Shown piece by piece: positions 5,340 to 11,069 of a DNA stretch of 12,706 nt; positions within the stretch are counted from its first letter, which is position 1; each line of letters starts with the position of its first letter. Source of the DNA: Hydrogenophaga sp. (GTDB lineage: Bacteria > Pseudomonadota > Gammaproteobacteria > Burkholderiales > Burkholderiaceae_C). Under the pieces are notes generated by a model. That model was given only the letters and a program-made list of their open reading frames with translations. It was not told the origin of the DNA and did not search any database. The stretch spans positions 1 through 12,706 of the forward strand of contig JAGXRS010000056.1 in assembly GCA_018335615.1 (NCBI GenBank), read 5' to 3'. A program made the position numbers and the translations under genes.

Positions 5340-6044
5340 TCAGCAGCAGGCCTTCGGTGCTTGGGCGTCGAACTGCGGGAACAGCAGGTTGTTCTCCAGG
5401 TGGATGTGGCTGATCAGGTCGTCCGACAGCTGCGCGATGCCGGCGTAGAGCGCGCGCCAGGTGTTGCAGGCACCGGGTGGTGGCGTGGCGTCGTGGCTCA
5501 GTGCCATCAGGCGCTCCAGCTGCTCGCCGTGGCTGGTGTGCTCGTCGCGCATCACGGCAATCGGGTGGCGCACCATGGGCGTGCCGCCGGCCTTGAGCAT
5601 GGGGAAGAGGATGGTTTCCTCCTTTTCCATGTGCTCCAGCAGCTCGGCTTCCATCGCCTCCAGGTGCGCGGCCAGGCCGGTGGGCACATGGGGGCTGTCG
5701 CGGTGCACGGCTTCCACGCGGCGCGCCATGCGGATCAGTTCGGGCAGCTGCTCGCGGTGCACCGCGTGGTAGCGCGCCAGGATGTGGTCGATCATCTCGG
5801 CGGGTGCCTGGGGCGCTTCCTGCACGGCCGGGCGGTCGAGCTGCGCGAGTTCGGCCATCACGGCGTCCAACGGCAGGCCCTTGGCCTCGCAGGCGTCCTG
5901 CAGCGCCACCTGGCCGCCACAGCAGAAGTCCAGCTTCAGGCGCCGGAACACCGCGGTGGAGCCGGGCAGGTTGACGGCGATCTGCCCGATGGCCTGCTGG
6001 GCGCGGTCGTCGGTGGGGAGGTCGAGGGTGGCGACGTGGCTCAT
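5340..6044 (-). CDS. ytfE: Ric/YtfE, di-iron protein for repair of iron-sulfur clusters
   Basis: Ric (RIC, YtfE, ScdA family) protects and repairs iron-sulfur centres damaged by nitric oxide or oxidants. The 234-residue protein (E. coli YtfE 220) has an N-terminal ScdA_N domain with LDFCCGG (Cys41-Cys42) and a C-terminal hemerythrin-like four-helix domain. The di-iron ligand motifs are present: RYHAVHR (His93), HMEKEETILFP (His138, Glu142), RDEHTSHGE (His169) and HIHLENNLLFP (His213, Glu217), with the same spacing as recalled for E. coli. The protein ends in an unusual Lys-Ala-Cys-Cys. A usable ribosome site (AAAGGA) lies about 8 bases before the ATG. The gene is divergent from nsrR; two NsrR-type palindromes cover its promoter, so NO-inducible expression is expected. 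Its neighbour ubiU encodes a 4Fe-4S protein that would be a plausible client. Confidence 0.95.
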   Translation of the reverse strand: MSHVATLDLPTDDRAQQAIGQIAVNLPGSTAVFRRLKLDFCCGGQVALQDACEAKGLPLDAVMAELAQLDRPAVQEAPQAPAEMIDHILARYHAVHREQLPELIRMARRVEAVHRDSPHVPTGLAAHLEAMEAELLEHMEKEETILFPMLKAGGTPMVRHPIAVMRDEHTSHGEQLERLMALSHDATPPPGACNTWRALYAGIAQLSDDLISHIHLENNLLFPQFDAQAPKACC

Positions 6045-6057
6045 GGCGGTTCCTTTA

Positions 6058-6080
6058 AAGATTCATTTGGTGTGAATATA
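6058..6080. promoter_or_regulatory. nsrR operator: NsrR-type palindrome, ric-proximal
   Basis: The left half AAGATTCATTT differs from the E. coli NsrR half-site AAGATGCATTT at one base. The right half is degenerate but keeps a TGAAT that mirrors ATTCA (6061-6065 and 6073-6077). Its centre is 32 bp from that of the stronger site, about three helical turns. It covers a likely ric -10 (TATATT, 6080-6075, minus strand) and the weak -35 (TTGGTG, 6067-6072) of nsrR. Confidence 0.5.
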
Positions 6081-6088
6081 TTAGCCCA

Positions 6089-6094
6089 TAAAAT
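6089..6094 (+). promoter_or_regulatory. Probable -10 of the nsrR promoter
   Basis: TAAAAT matches five of six positions of the sigma-70 -10 consensus. A TTGGTG at 6067-6072 lies 16 bases upstream as a partial -35. Transcription would start near 6101, inside the stronger NsrR palindrome, giving a classical autorepression layout. The placement is by eye only. Confidence 0.45.
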
Positions 6095-6112
6095 GCACGG
6101 CATATGCATCTT
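6090..6112. promoter_or_regulatory. nsrR operator: NsrR-type palindrome, nsrR-proximal
   Basis: Read towards ric, the site is AAGATGCAT, five bases, then GTGCATTTT. It has the 11-1-11 layout of the E. coli NsrR operator (half-site AAGATGCATTT) and agrees at 17 of 22 defined bases by my count. It overlaps the likely -10 and start of nsrR and the -35 zone of ric. This supports repression of both divergent genes by the adjacent Rrf2 protein until NO is present. Confidence 0.7.
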
Positions 6113-6153
6113 TCAACACGGCAGAAGACCATCGTCCAACCGGAGGATGTGGC

Positions 6154-6645
6154 ATGCGCCTGACCAGCTGGACCGACTACAGCCTGCGCGTGCTGATGTT
6201 CTGCGCGGCCTGCACGCAGCGCGAGCAGCCGCCCACCATCAGCGAGATTGCCGAGGCCCATGGGATCTCGCGCAGCCACCTCACCAAGATCGTGATGACG
6301 CTGGCGGGCATGGGCCTGCTGGAGACCACGCGCGGGCGCGGCGGCGGCTTGCGCCTGCTCAAGCCGGCCCACGAGATCGTGCTGGGCGACGTGGTGCGCC
6401 AGACCGAAACCGACTTCACGCTGGTGGAATGTTTCGACGCCGCGCACAACACCTGTCGCCTGAACGGCTACTGCCGGCTCAAGGGCGTGCTGCACGAGGC
6501 GATGGCCGCCTACCTGCAGGTGCTCGACGGCGTCACGCTGGCCGATCTGGTGGAACCGCTGCCAGCGGCGAAAGCGCCGCGTGCGGCCGGGCGCGGTGGT
6601 CGCGTGCCGGGCATTGCCGGCCTGCCGCTGCGCGGGGTGCGGTAG
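6154..6645 (+). CDS. nsrR: NsrR-type Rrf2 family Fe-S transcriptional repressor
   Basis: NsrR is a nitric oxide sensor: its iron-sulfur cluster is nitrosylated and the dimer releases its operators. The 163-residue protein starts RLTSWTDYSLRVL as in E. coli NsrR, followed by a winged helix with ISEIAEAHGISRSHLTKIV (about residues 29-47) and the wing TRGRGGGLRL (59-68). Cys93, Cys101 and Cys107 (spacing X7 and X5) are the cluster cysteines, and Asp8 matches the position of the aspartate ligand known in Streptomyces NsrR. The end of the conserved region is DGVTLADLV; a basic, glycine-rich tail of about 25 residues follows and is absent from the E. coli protein. GGAGG lies 7 bases upstream of the ATG. 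Divergent ric and the operator-like palindromes between them support NsrR over IscR, whose cysteine spacing differs. narX follows 41 bp downstream in the same direction. Confidence 0.92.
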   Translation: MRLTSWTDYSLRVLMFCAACTQREQPPTISEIAEAHGISRSHLTKIVMTLAGMGLLETTRGRGGGLRLLKPAHEIVLGDVVRQTETDFTLVECFDAAHNTCRLNGYCRLKGVLHEAMAAYLQVLDGVTLADLVEPLPAAKAPRAAGRGGRVPGIAGLPLRGVR

Positions 6646-6686
6646 ACCGATTGCGACATGGGTCGGAAAGCCAGTACCCTACGGGC

Positions 6687-8615
6687 ATGCCCTCTCACGC
6701 CTCACTGTCCACCAAGCTGGTTCGCATTGGTGCCGGACTCCTGGTGGTCGCCCTCGCGTCCATCGGCCTCACCCTCTGGGTCACCTGGCAACTCGAAGGC
6801 GGTGCCGCGGCCGTGAACGAGGCCGGGCGTCTGCGCATGCAGACCTGGCGCCTCACCAGCGCGGTGCAGGCCCAGTTGCCGCCGGCCGAGGTGGCGGCGC
6901 TGGTGGAGCGCTTCGATGCCAGCCTGACGCTGCTGCGCGATGGCGATCCCAGCCGGCCGCTGTTCGTGCCCTGGGATGCCGATGTGAGCCGCGATTTTGC
7001 ACAGGTCCAGTCCATGTGGCAGGAGCAGCGCGCGCTGTGGCTGCGGGGTGAGGCCGAGCGCGACGCGGCGTCCTTGCGCGACGTGACCGCCTTCGTCGAT
7101 GCCATCGACGAACTGGTGTTCACCATTGAAAAGGAGGTGTCCGGTCTCACCGCGGTGCTCAACCTGTTCCAGCTCGTGATGATGGCGCTGGCCATTGGCG
7201 GCGCGGTGGTGATGCTGTACAGCGGCTACCGCTACGTCATCAACCCGATCGCCAGCCTGCGCACCGGCTTGCGACAGCTGGAAACCGGGGATTTCTCCGT
7301 GCGGGTGGCGGTGCCCACGCACGACGAGTTTGGCCAGGTGGCCGCCGGTTTCAACCGCATGGCGGCCACCCTGCAGTCGCTTTACGAGGGGCTGGAGAGC
7401 CAGGTTGAGTTCAAGACCCGGCGCATCGAGGCCCAGCGCGCCCGGCTGGAAGCGCTGTACGAGGTGAGCGGCTTCCTGGCCAGCGCGAACACCATCGAGG
7501 AACTCTCGCGTGGCTTTTCCGAGCGCATCCGCACCCTGATGAAGGCCGACGCCGTGGCGGTGCGCTGGTCCGACGAGGCCAACCAGCGCTACCTCATGCT
7601 CGCCTCCGACGCCTTCCCGCAGGAGATGGTCGACGAGGAGCGCAGCCTGCTGGCCGGCGCCTGCGCCTGCGGCAACCTGAAGTCTGACGCGCGCACCCGG
7701 GTCATCCCGATCGCCACCCACGAGGCCGCCCCCATGCGCCACTGTGCCAAGGTGGGTTACCAGAGCCTGGTCAGTGTGCCGGTGCGCTTGCAGCAGCGCA
7801 TCATCGGCGAAGTGGACCTGTTCTTTCGCAGCGCGGTCTCGCTCAATGCCGACGAAACCGAGCTGCTCGATGCCCTGGCCAGCCACCTCGCCAGCTCGCT
7901 CGAAGGCCTTCGCGCCGCCGCGCTGGAGCGCGAGGCCGCGGTGGGGGAAGAACGCGCCTTGCTGGCCCGCGGCCTGCACGACTCGATTGCACAGGCCCTG
8001 GCCTTCCTGAAGATCCAGGTGCAGTTGCTGCGCCTGGCGGTGCAAAAGCAGCAGCCCGAGCAGGTGCAGCGCACGCTGGACGAGCTGGACGTGGGCCTGC
8101 ACGAGAGCATCAGCGACGTGCGCGAGCTGCTGGTGCATTTCCGCACCCGCACCAACACCGACGACATCGAGGCCGCGCTGCAGGAAACGCTGCAGAAGTT
8201 CCGCCACCAGACCAATCTGCCGGCCCGGCTGGAGGTGAGCGGCGACGGCCTGCCGCTGCCGGCCGACGTGCAGGTGCAGGTGCTGCATGTGCTGCAGGAA
8301 GCCTTGTCCAACGTGCGCAAGCACGCCGGGGCCTCGCAGGTGGTGCTGACGGTGAACAAGGGCGCCCGCTGGCGTTTCGCGGTGCAGGACGACGGCGCCG
8401 GCTTCGACCCGGACGAGAGCCGCGACAGCTCGCATGTGGGCATGAACATCATGCGCGAGCGGGCCGAGCGCGTGGGCGCCCTGGTCCAGGTCGAATCCAC
8501 GCCGGGAAAGGGCACCACGGTGTCGCTCACCCTGCCACCCTATCCTGTCACCGCCTCCGGCCTGGCGCCGGTCAGCGTGTCCACTGCGCAGCCGCTTCCC
8601 CTGACCGTGACCTGA
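6687..8615 (+). CDS. narX: NarX-type nitrate/nitrite sensor histidine kinase
   Basis: NarX senses periplasmic nitrate and nitrite and phosphorylates NarL. The 642-residue protein has a first membrane helix (about 13-33), a periplasmic part opening with the ligand-binding P-box VNEAGRLRMQ (43-52), a second helix (about 160-184), a HAMP domain (about 185-238), a coiled linker, a GAF-like module (about 260-405) with Cys326, Cys328 and Cys353, a HisKA_3 dimerisation helix with RGLHDSIAQ (phospho-His431), and an ATPase domain with QEALSNVRKHA (537-547), DDGAGFDP (568-575) and VGMNIMRERA (584-593). E. coli NarX is 598 residues; the excess includes a proline-rich C-terminal tail. The ATG at 6687 is preferred because it directly precedes the first membrane helix; the open frame further upstream is the complement of other genes. 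No strong ribosome site is visible. narL follows after 9 bases. Confidence 0.94.
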   Translation: MPSHASLSTKLVRIGAGLLVVALASIGLTLWVTWQLEGGAAAVNEAGRLRMQTWRLTSAVQAQLPPAEVAALVERFDASLTLLRDGDPSRPLFVPWDADVSRDFAQVQSMWQEQRALWLRGEAERDAASLRDVTAFVDAIDELVFTIEKEVSGLTAVLNLFQLVMMALAIGGAVVMLYSGYRYVINPIASLRTGLRQLETGDFSVRVAVPTHDEFGQVAAGFNRMAATLQSLYEGLESQVEFKTRRIEAQRARLEALYEVSGFLASANTIEELSRGFSERIRTLMKADAVAVRWSDEANQRYLMLASDAFPQEMVDEERSLLAGACACGNLKSDARTRVIPIATHEAAPMRHCAKVGYQSLVSVPVRLQQRIIGEVDLFFRSAVSLNADETELLDALASHLASSLEGLRAAALEREAAVGEERALLARGLHDSIAQALAFLKIQVQLLRLAVQKQQPEQVQRTLDELDVGLHESISDVRELLVHFRTRTNTDDIEAALQETLQKFRHQTNLPARLEVSGDGLPLPADVQVQVLHVLQEALSNVRKHAGASQVVLTVNKGARWRFAVQDDGAGFDPDESRDSSHVGMNIMRERAERVGALVQVESTPGKGTTVSLTLPPYPVTASGLAPVSVSTAQPLPLTVT

Positions 8616-8624
8616 TCGCCCCTC

Positions 8625-9377
8625 ATGACGACTGATTCATCCCGACGCATCCAGCTCCTGGTGGTCGACGACCACACCCTGTTCCGCCGCGGCCTGAAGG
8701 CCTTGCTCTCGCAGGACGAGCGCTTCGAGGAGGCGCGCGAGGCGGCCGACGTGGGCGAGGCGCTGCGCAGCCTGGCCCAGGCCCGGCCCGATGTGATCCT
8801 GCTCGACAACCACCTGCCCGGCGTGCGCGGCGTGGAGGCCATTCCGTCGCTGAAGGAAGCGGCCCCGGACTGCCGCATCCTCATGCTCACCGTGAGCGAG
8901 AACGAGGAAGACCTGGCCGCCGCCCTGCAGGCCGGCGCGGACGGTTATCTGCTCAAGACGGTGGAGTCCGACCAGCTGTGCGATGCCATCGTGAAGGTGC
9001 TCGACGGCAAGTCGGTCGTCAGCCCGGAGATGATGACCAAGCTCTTCAACGTCTTTCGCAGCCAGGGCGCGCCGGCGCCCGCCAGCGCCGCGCCGCTGAC
9101 CTCCACCACCGCGGCCCCGGTGGTGCCCGAAGCGCCCGTGCCCGCGCCCGCCGCGCCGCCAGCCGAGGATGCCGACGCGCTGGCCAAGCTGTCGGCCCGC
9201 GAGCGCCAGATCCTGGCCCTGATTGCGCGCGGCGACAGCAACAAGCTGATCGCGCGTGAGCTGGACATCGCCGAGACCACGGTGAAGATCCACGTGCAGC
9301 ACATCCTGCGCAAGCTCAACCTCACCTCGCGTGTGCAGGCCGCCGTGCTGGCCGTGCACCACAACCTGCGCACCTGA
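8625..9377 (+). CDS. narL: NarL-type response regulator
   Basis: NarL is the DNA-binding partner of NarX and controls nitrate respiration genes. The 250-residue protein has a receiver domain with the acidic pair Asp15-Asp16, phosphoacceptor Asp61 (ILLDNHLPG), Thr89 and Lys111 (GYLLKT), and a C-terminal LuxR-type helix-turn-helix (about 188-245) with LSARERQILALIARG and TTVKIHVQHILRKL. It is about 34 residues longer than E. coli NarL (216) because of an alanine- and proline-rich linker at about 149-181. Its ATG lies 9 bases after the narX stop with no obvious Shine-Dalgarno, so coupled translation is likely. DNA-binding specificity for NarL heptamers cannot be judged from this window. Confidence 0.94.
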   Translation: MTTDSSRRIQLLVVDDHTLFRRGLKALLSQDERFEEAREAADVGEALRSLAQARPDVILLDNHLPGVRGVEAIPSLKEAAPDCRILMLTVSENEEDLAAALQAGADGYLLKTVESDQLCDAIVKVLDGKSVVSPEMMTKLFNVFRSQGAPAPASAAPLTSTTAAPVVPEAPVPAPAAPPAEDADALAKLSARERQILALIARGDSNKLIARELDIAETTVKIHVQHILRKLNLTSRVQAAVLAVHHNLRT

Positions 9378-9408
9378 GCGCGGGGGCGACCGCGGGACGG
9401 CGGTTCGA

Positions 9409-10227
9409 TCAGGAGAACAGCTCGCGCACCACCTGGTCGTACAGCGCGGTGAGGTTGTCCATGACCTCGTACACGCGCTCACTGGTGGTGGCCACCACCT
9501 GCAGGCTGCCCGGGGTGGGGGGCTTCTGCAAGGCGGCATCGAAGAACACCCATTGCGCCTTGGCCAGTTCCAGCTCGTTGCGGATATGGGGTGTGGACAC
9601 GGGTGAGCCCTGCAAGACGGCCAGGCTCTCCACGAAGGCCTTGCGTGTCTCATCCAGCTGGGCCTGGACGTCTTTGCCGGTCTGTCCGGCGCCCAGCAGG
9701 AAATAGGTCCGCGCAGCGCGCTGCGACAGCATGCGCTGGCGACCGGCCACGTTCACCACCCGGGCCGCGCCCTGGGTCGCTGTTTTCTCATAACCCTGGG
9801 TCAGGGCTTCGGCGCTGGCCAGCATGGCGTCGGCGAGACGCGCGACTTCACCGACCGATTCCAGTCGGGGCTCCTGGCTGGTCTGGGCCAGCAGGGCCTG
9901 GCTGCGCTGCTCCAGCGTCCTGAGCAGGGGGACGACCTCGGCCGGCGGCGCACCCCGGGTGAGCTCGCCCAGGCCGGCGGTCACCAGGCTCTGCGTGGTC
10001 TGCCCGATGTCCCGGGCGCGCTCGCTCAATACGCCCAGCGCGCCCTGCACATAGGCCTTGGACGCGCGCTGTGACAGGGCGCGCATGCGCCCGGCCCGGT
10101 TGATGGCGGTGGCCACCGGCAGGCGGGGCGCCGTCTGGGCCCAGGCAGGCGTGGCCAGCAAGTTCGTCAGCGCCCAGGCAGACGGGATGGCGAAACTGAT
10201 GGCGGTGCGGCGGGTGATGGCTTCCAT
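9409..10227 (-). CDS. Exported protein with two NarX/PilJ-type P-box domains
   Basis: The 272-residue product opens with an N-terminal export signal containing TRRTAIS, a hydrophobic stretch and PAWA before the likely cleavage near residue 30. The rest is two related helical domains. Each begins with a P-box-like motif: INRAGRMRALSQR at 42-54 and VNVAGRQRMLSQR at 158-170, exactly 116 residues apart and followed by similar helices. This is the PilJ/NarX-type sensing domain (annotated as type IV pili methyl-accepting chemotaxis transducer N-terminal domain). There is no transmembrane anchor beyond the signal, no kinase, HAMP or methyl-accepting part, so it is probably a free periplasmic protein. 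The ATG at 10227 is chosen because the signal peptide starts there, with AGGGA about 10 bases upstream; an open extension to 10383 is not protein-like. It converges on narL with 31 bases between. Function is unknown; nitrate or nitrite binding near NarX is a guess from motif and context. Confidence 0.86.
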   Translation of the reverse strand: MEAITRRTAISFAIPSAWALTNLLATPAWAQTAPRLPVATAINRAGRMRALSQRASKAYVQGALGVLSERARDIGQTTQSLVTAGLGELTRGAPPAEVVPLLRTLEQRSQALLAQTSQEPRLESVGEVARLADAMLASAEALTQGYEKTATQGAARVVNVAGRQRMLSQRAARTYFLLGAGQTGKDVQAQLDETRKAFVESLAVLQGSPVSTPHIRNELELAKAQWVFFDAALQKPPTPGSLQVVATTSERVYEVMDNLTALYDQVVRELFS

Positions 10228-10264
10228 GGTGTGTCGGGTCCCTGCGGTTAAGTCGAAGTGGTTC

Positions 10265-10293
10265 AGTCTAGGAGCCGGTTTCGGGGATGACCA
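10265..10293 (-). promoter_or_regulatory. Candidate sigma-70 promoter of the P-box protein gene
   Basis: On the minus strand TGGTCA (10293-10288) and TAGACT (10270-10265) are separated by 17 bases; each matches four of six consensus positions. The -10 lies 37 bases from the start codon at 10227, giving a short leader. This is a by-eye prediction and the region is otherwise not distinctive. Confidence 0.4.
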
Positions 10294-10309
10294 TGCACCG
10301 TTGGAGTTA

Positions 10310-10388
10310 GCGGCCATCGTCCTTTCGCAGGATGGCGCCGGCCCTGATCGGGCGCCTCGGTGTGCATCCAGGGGCGCGGCCATCGTCC
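10310..10388. repeat. 13-bp direct repeat pair
   Basis: GCGGCCATCGTCC occurs at 10310-10322 and again at 10376-10388, with starts 66 bp apart, in the divergent promoter region. An exact 13-base repeat within 80 bases is unlikely by chance even at this GC content, and could be a paired binding site. No known regulator site is recognised. Confidence 0.55.
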
Positions 10389-10490
10389 ATCTGGACAGTG
10401 GCCGCGTGCCAAAGAAGGATGTTCAGCGCGCACCGAAGCCCGCACACTTGTCCAGTCACCCTGGTCTCTGTAAGGCCATTGCCCGCAGGC

Positions 10491-10548
10491 CCTGTGTCGC
10501 CGGCCGGCAGACCCCGCCTGTGCGGCGGCGGCCGGGTTGCGACACAGG
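10491..10548. other. Composite hairpin upstream of the usp gene
   Basis: Outer arms CCTGTGTCGC (10491-10500) and GCGACACAGG (10539-10548) pair perfectly over 10 bp. Inside, CCGGC (10504-10508) pairs with GCCGG (10531-10535), and CCGCC (10514-10518) with GGCGG (10524-10528) around a TGTGC loop. The structure ends 30 bases before the usp start codon, so it would lie in the leader of the usp-narK mRNA. No T-run follows, which argues against a terminator. Confidence 0.7.
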
Positions 10549-10578
10549 CTTGTCGACCGGATCAACTGGAGAAAAAAC

Positions 10579-11043
10579 ATGGAAGTCATGCTGGCTTACG
10601 ACCATTCGCGCAATGCGCGCATCGCGCTGGACGCGGTGAAGCGCCTGTTCGCGCACGAGAACCCCACCATCACCCTCATTTCCGTCATCGAAGAGCCCGG
10701 CAGCACCACCAGCGCCGGCGACGACATGTTCGAGGCCCAGTTCCAGGAGCAGAAGGCCGGCGCCGAGGCCGCCGCGGCCGAGCTGTCGGCGGCCGGCTTC
10801 CAGGCCAAGGTGCTGTTCGCCGAGGGCGACGCCCGCAAGATGATCCTGCGCGCCACCGAGGAACGCCGCCCCGACGTGCTGGTGATGGCCCGCCACTCCT
10901 ACAAGCCCGACGGCAACTTCATCACCCGCCGCCTGGACGCGCTGGTGGAGGAGTTCGACCACATGACCTTCGGGTCGGTCAGCGCCTTTCTGGCGCGCCG
11001 CGTCATGTGCCCGCTGCTGATCGTCCCCACCCACGGCGACTGA
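10579..11043 (+). CDS. Universal stress protein (UspA family)
   Basis: This 154-residue protein has the single Usp fold: an N-terminal strand with MLAYDHSRNARIALDAV (Asp8), a long central helix region rich in Ala, Glu and Gln (about 48-72), DVLVMARHS (99-107), and a C-terminal FGSVSAFLARRVMCPLLIVP (131-150) typical of the family. The usual G-X2-G-X9-G(S/T) nucleotide loop is not in standard form: about 20 residues with acidic and basic side chains lie between the MARHS strand and GSVS. ATP binding is therefore uncertain. The ATG at 10579 has GGAG 7 bases upstream; the longer open frame from 10537 lies inside the hairpin region and was not used. narK starts 26 bases after the stop, so the two are probably one transcription unit. 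Its role beside nitrate transport is not known from sequence. Confidence 0.88.
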   Translation: MEVMLAYDHSRNARIALDAVKRLFAHENPTITLISVIEEPGSTTSAGDDMFEAQFQEQKAGAEAAAAELSAAGFQAKVLFAEGDARKMILRATEERRPDVLVMARHSYKPDGNFITRRLDALVEEFDHMTFGSVSAFLARRVMCPLLIVPTHGD

Positions 11044-11069
11044 GCGCACCGCGTTAACGAGGTTTCATC

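Larger units (their letters stand above)
10228..10578. other. Divergent intergenic region between the P-box protein gene and the usp gene
   Basis: These 351 bp hold no convincing gene; short open frames on both strands lack any recognisable protein character. The region carries a candidate minus-strand promoter for the P-box gene (10265-10293), a 13-bp direct repeat GCGGCCATCGTCC at 10310-10322 and 10376-10388, and a large composite hairpin at 10491-10548. I found no FNR-type box of normal spacing and only a weak plus-strand promoter candidate (TTGTCC at 10448, 17 bases, TAAGGC). Confidence 0.7.

Noticed and set aside
6671..6681. Possible NarL heptamer (TACCCTA) just before narX
   Set aside because: It deviates from TACYYMT at the last two positions and is single, so autoregulation cannot be supported.
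5361..6686. Upstream part of the long plus-strand open frame that ends in narX
   Set aside because: It runs antisense to ric and out of frame through nsrR, and has no protein-like features; NarX homology starts at the ATG at 6687.
6702..8435. 577-codon open frame on the minus strand
   Set aside because: It is antisense to narX and has shadow-type composition with no recognisable domain.
9387..9406. Short hairpin between the convergent narL and P-box genes
   Set aside because: Only about 5-6 pairs (ACCGC with GCGGT) and no T-run on either strand; not enough to call a terminator.
10228..10383. N-terminal extension of the P-box protein to an ATG at 10383
   Set aside because: The extra 52 residues would precede a clear signal peptide and include the candidate promoter; the ATG at 10227 with AGGGA upstream is more sensible.
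10551..10566. FNR-like TTGTC...ATCAA just upstream of the usp gene
   Set aside because: The half-sites are six bases apart instead of four and the left half lacks the conserved TTGA, so it does not fit an FNR site. It is also only 13 bases from the start codon.
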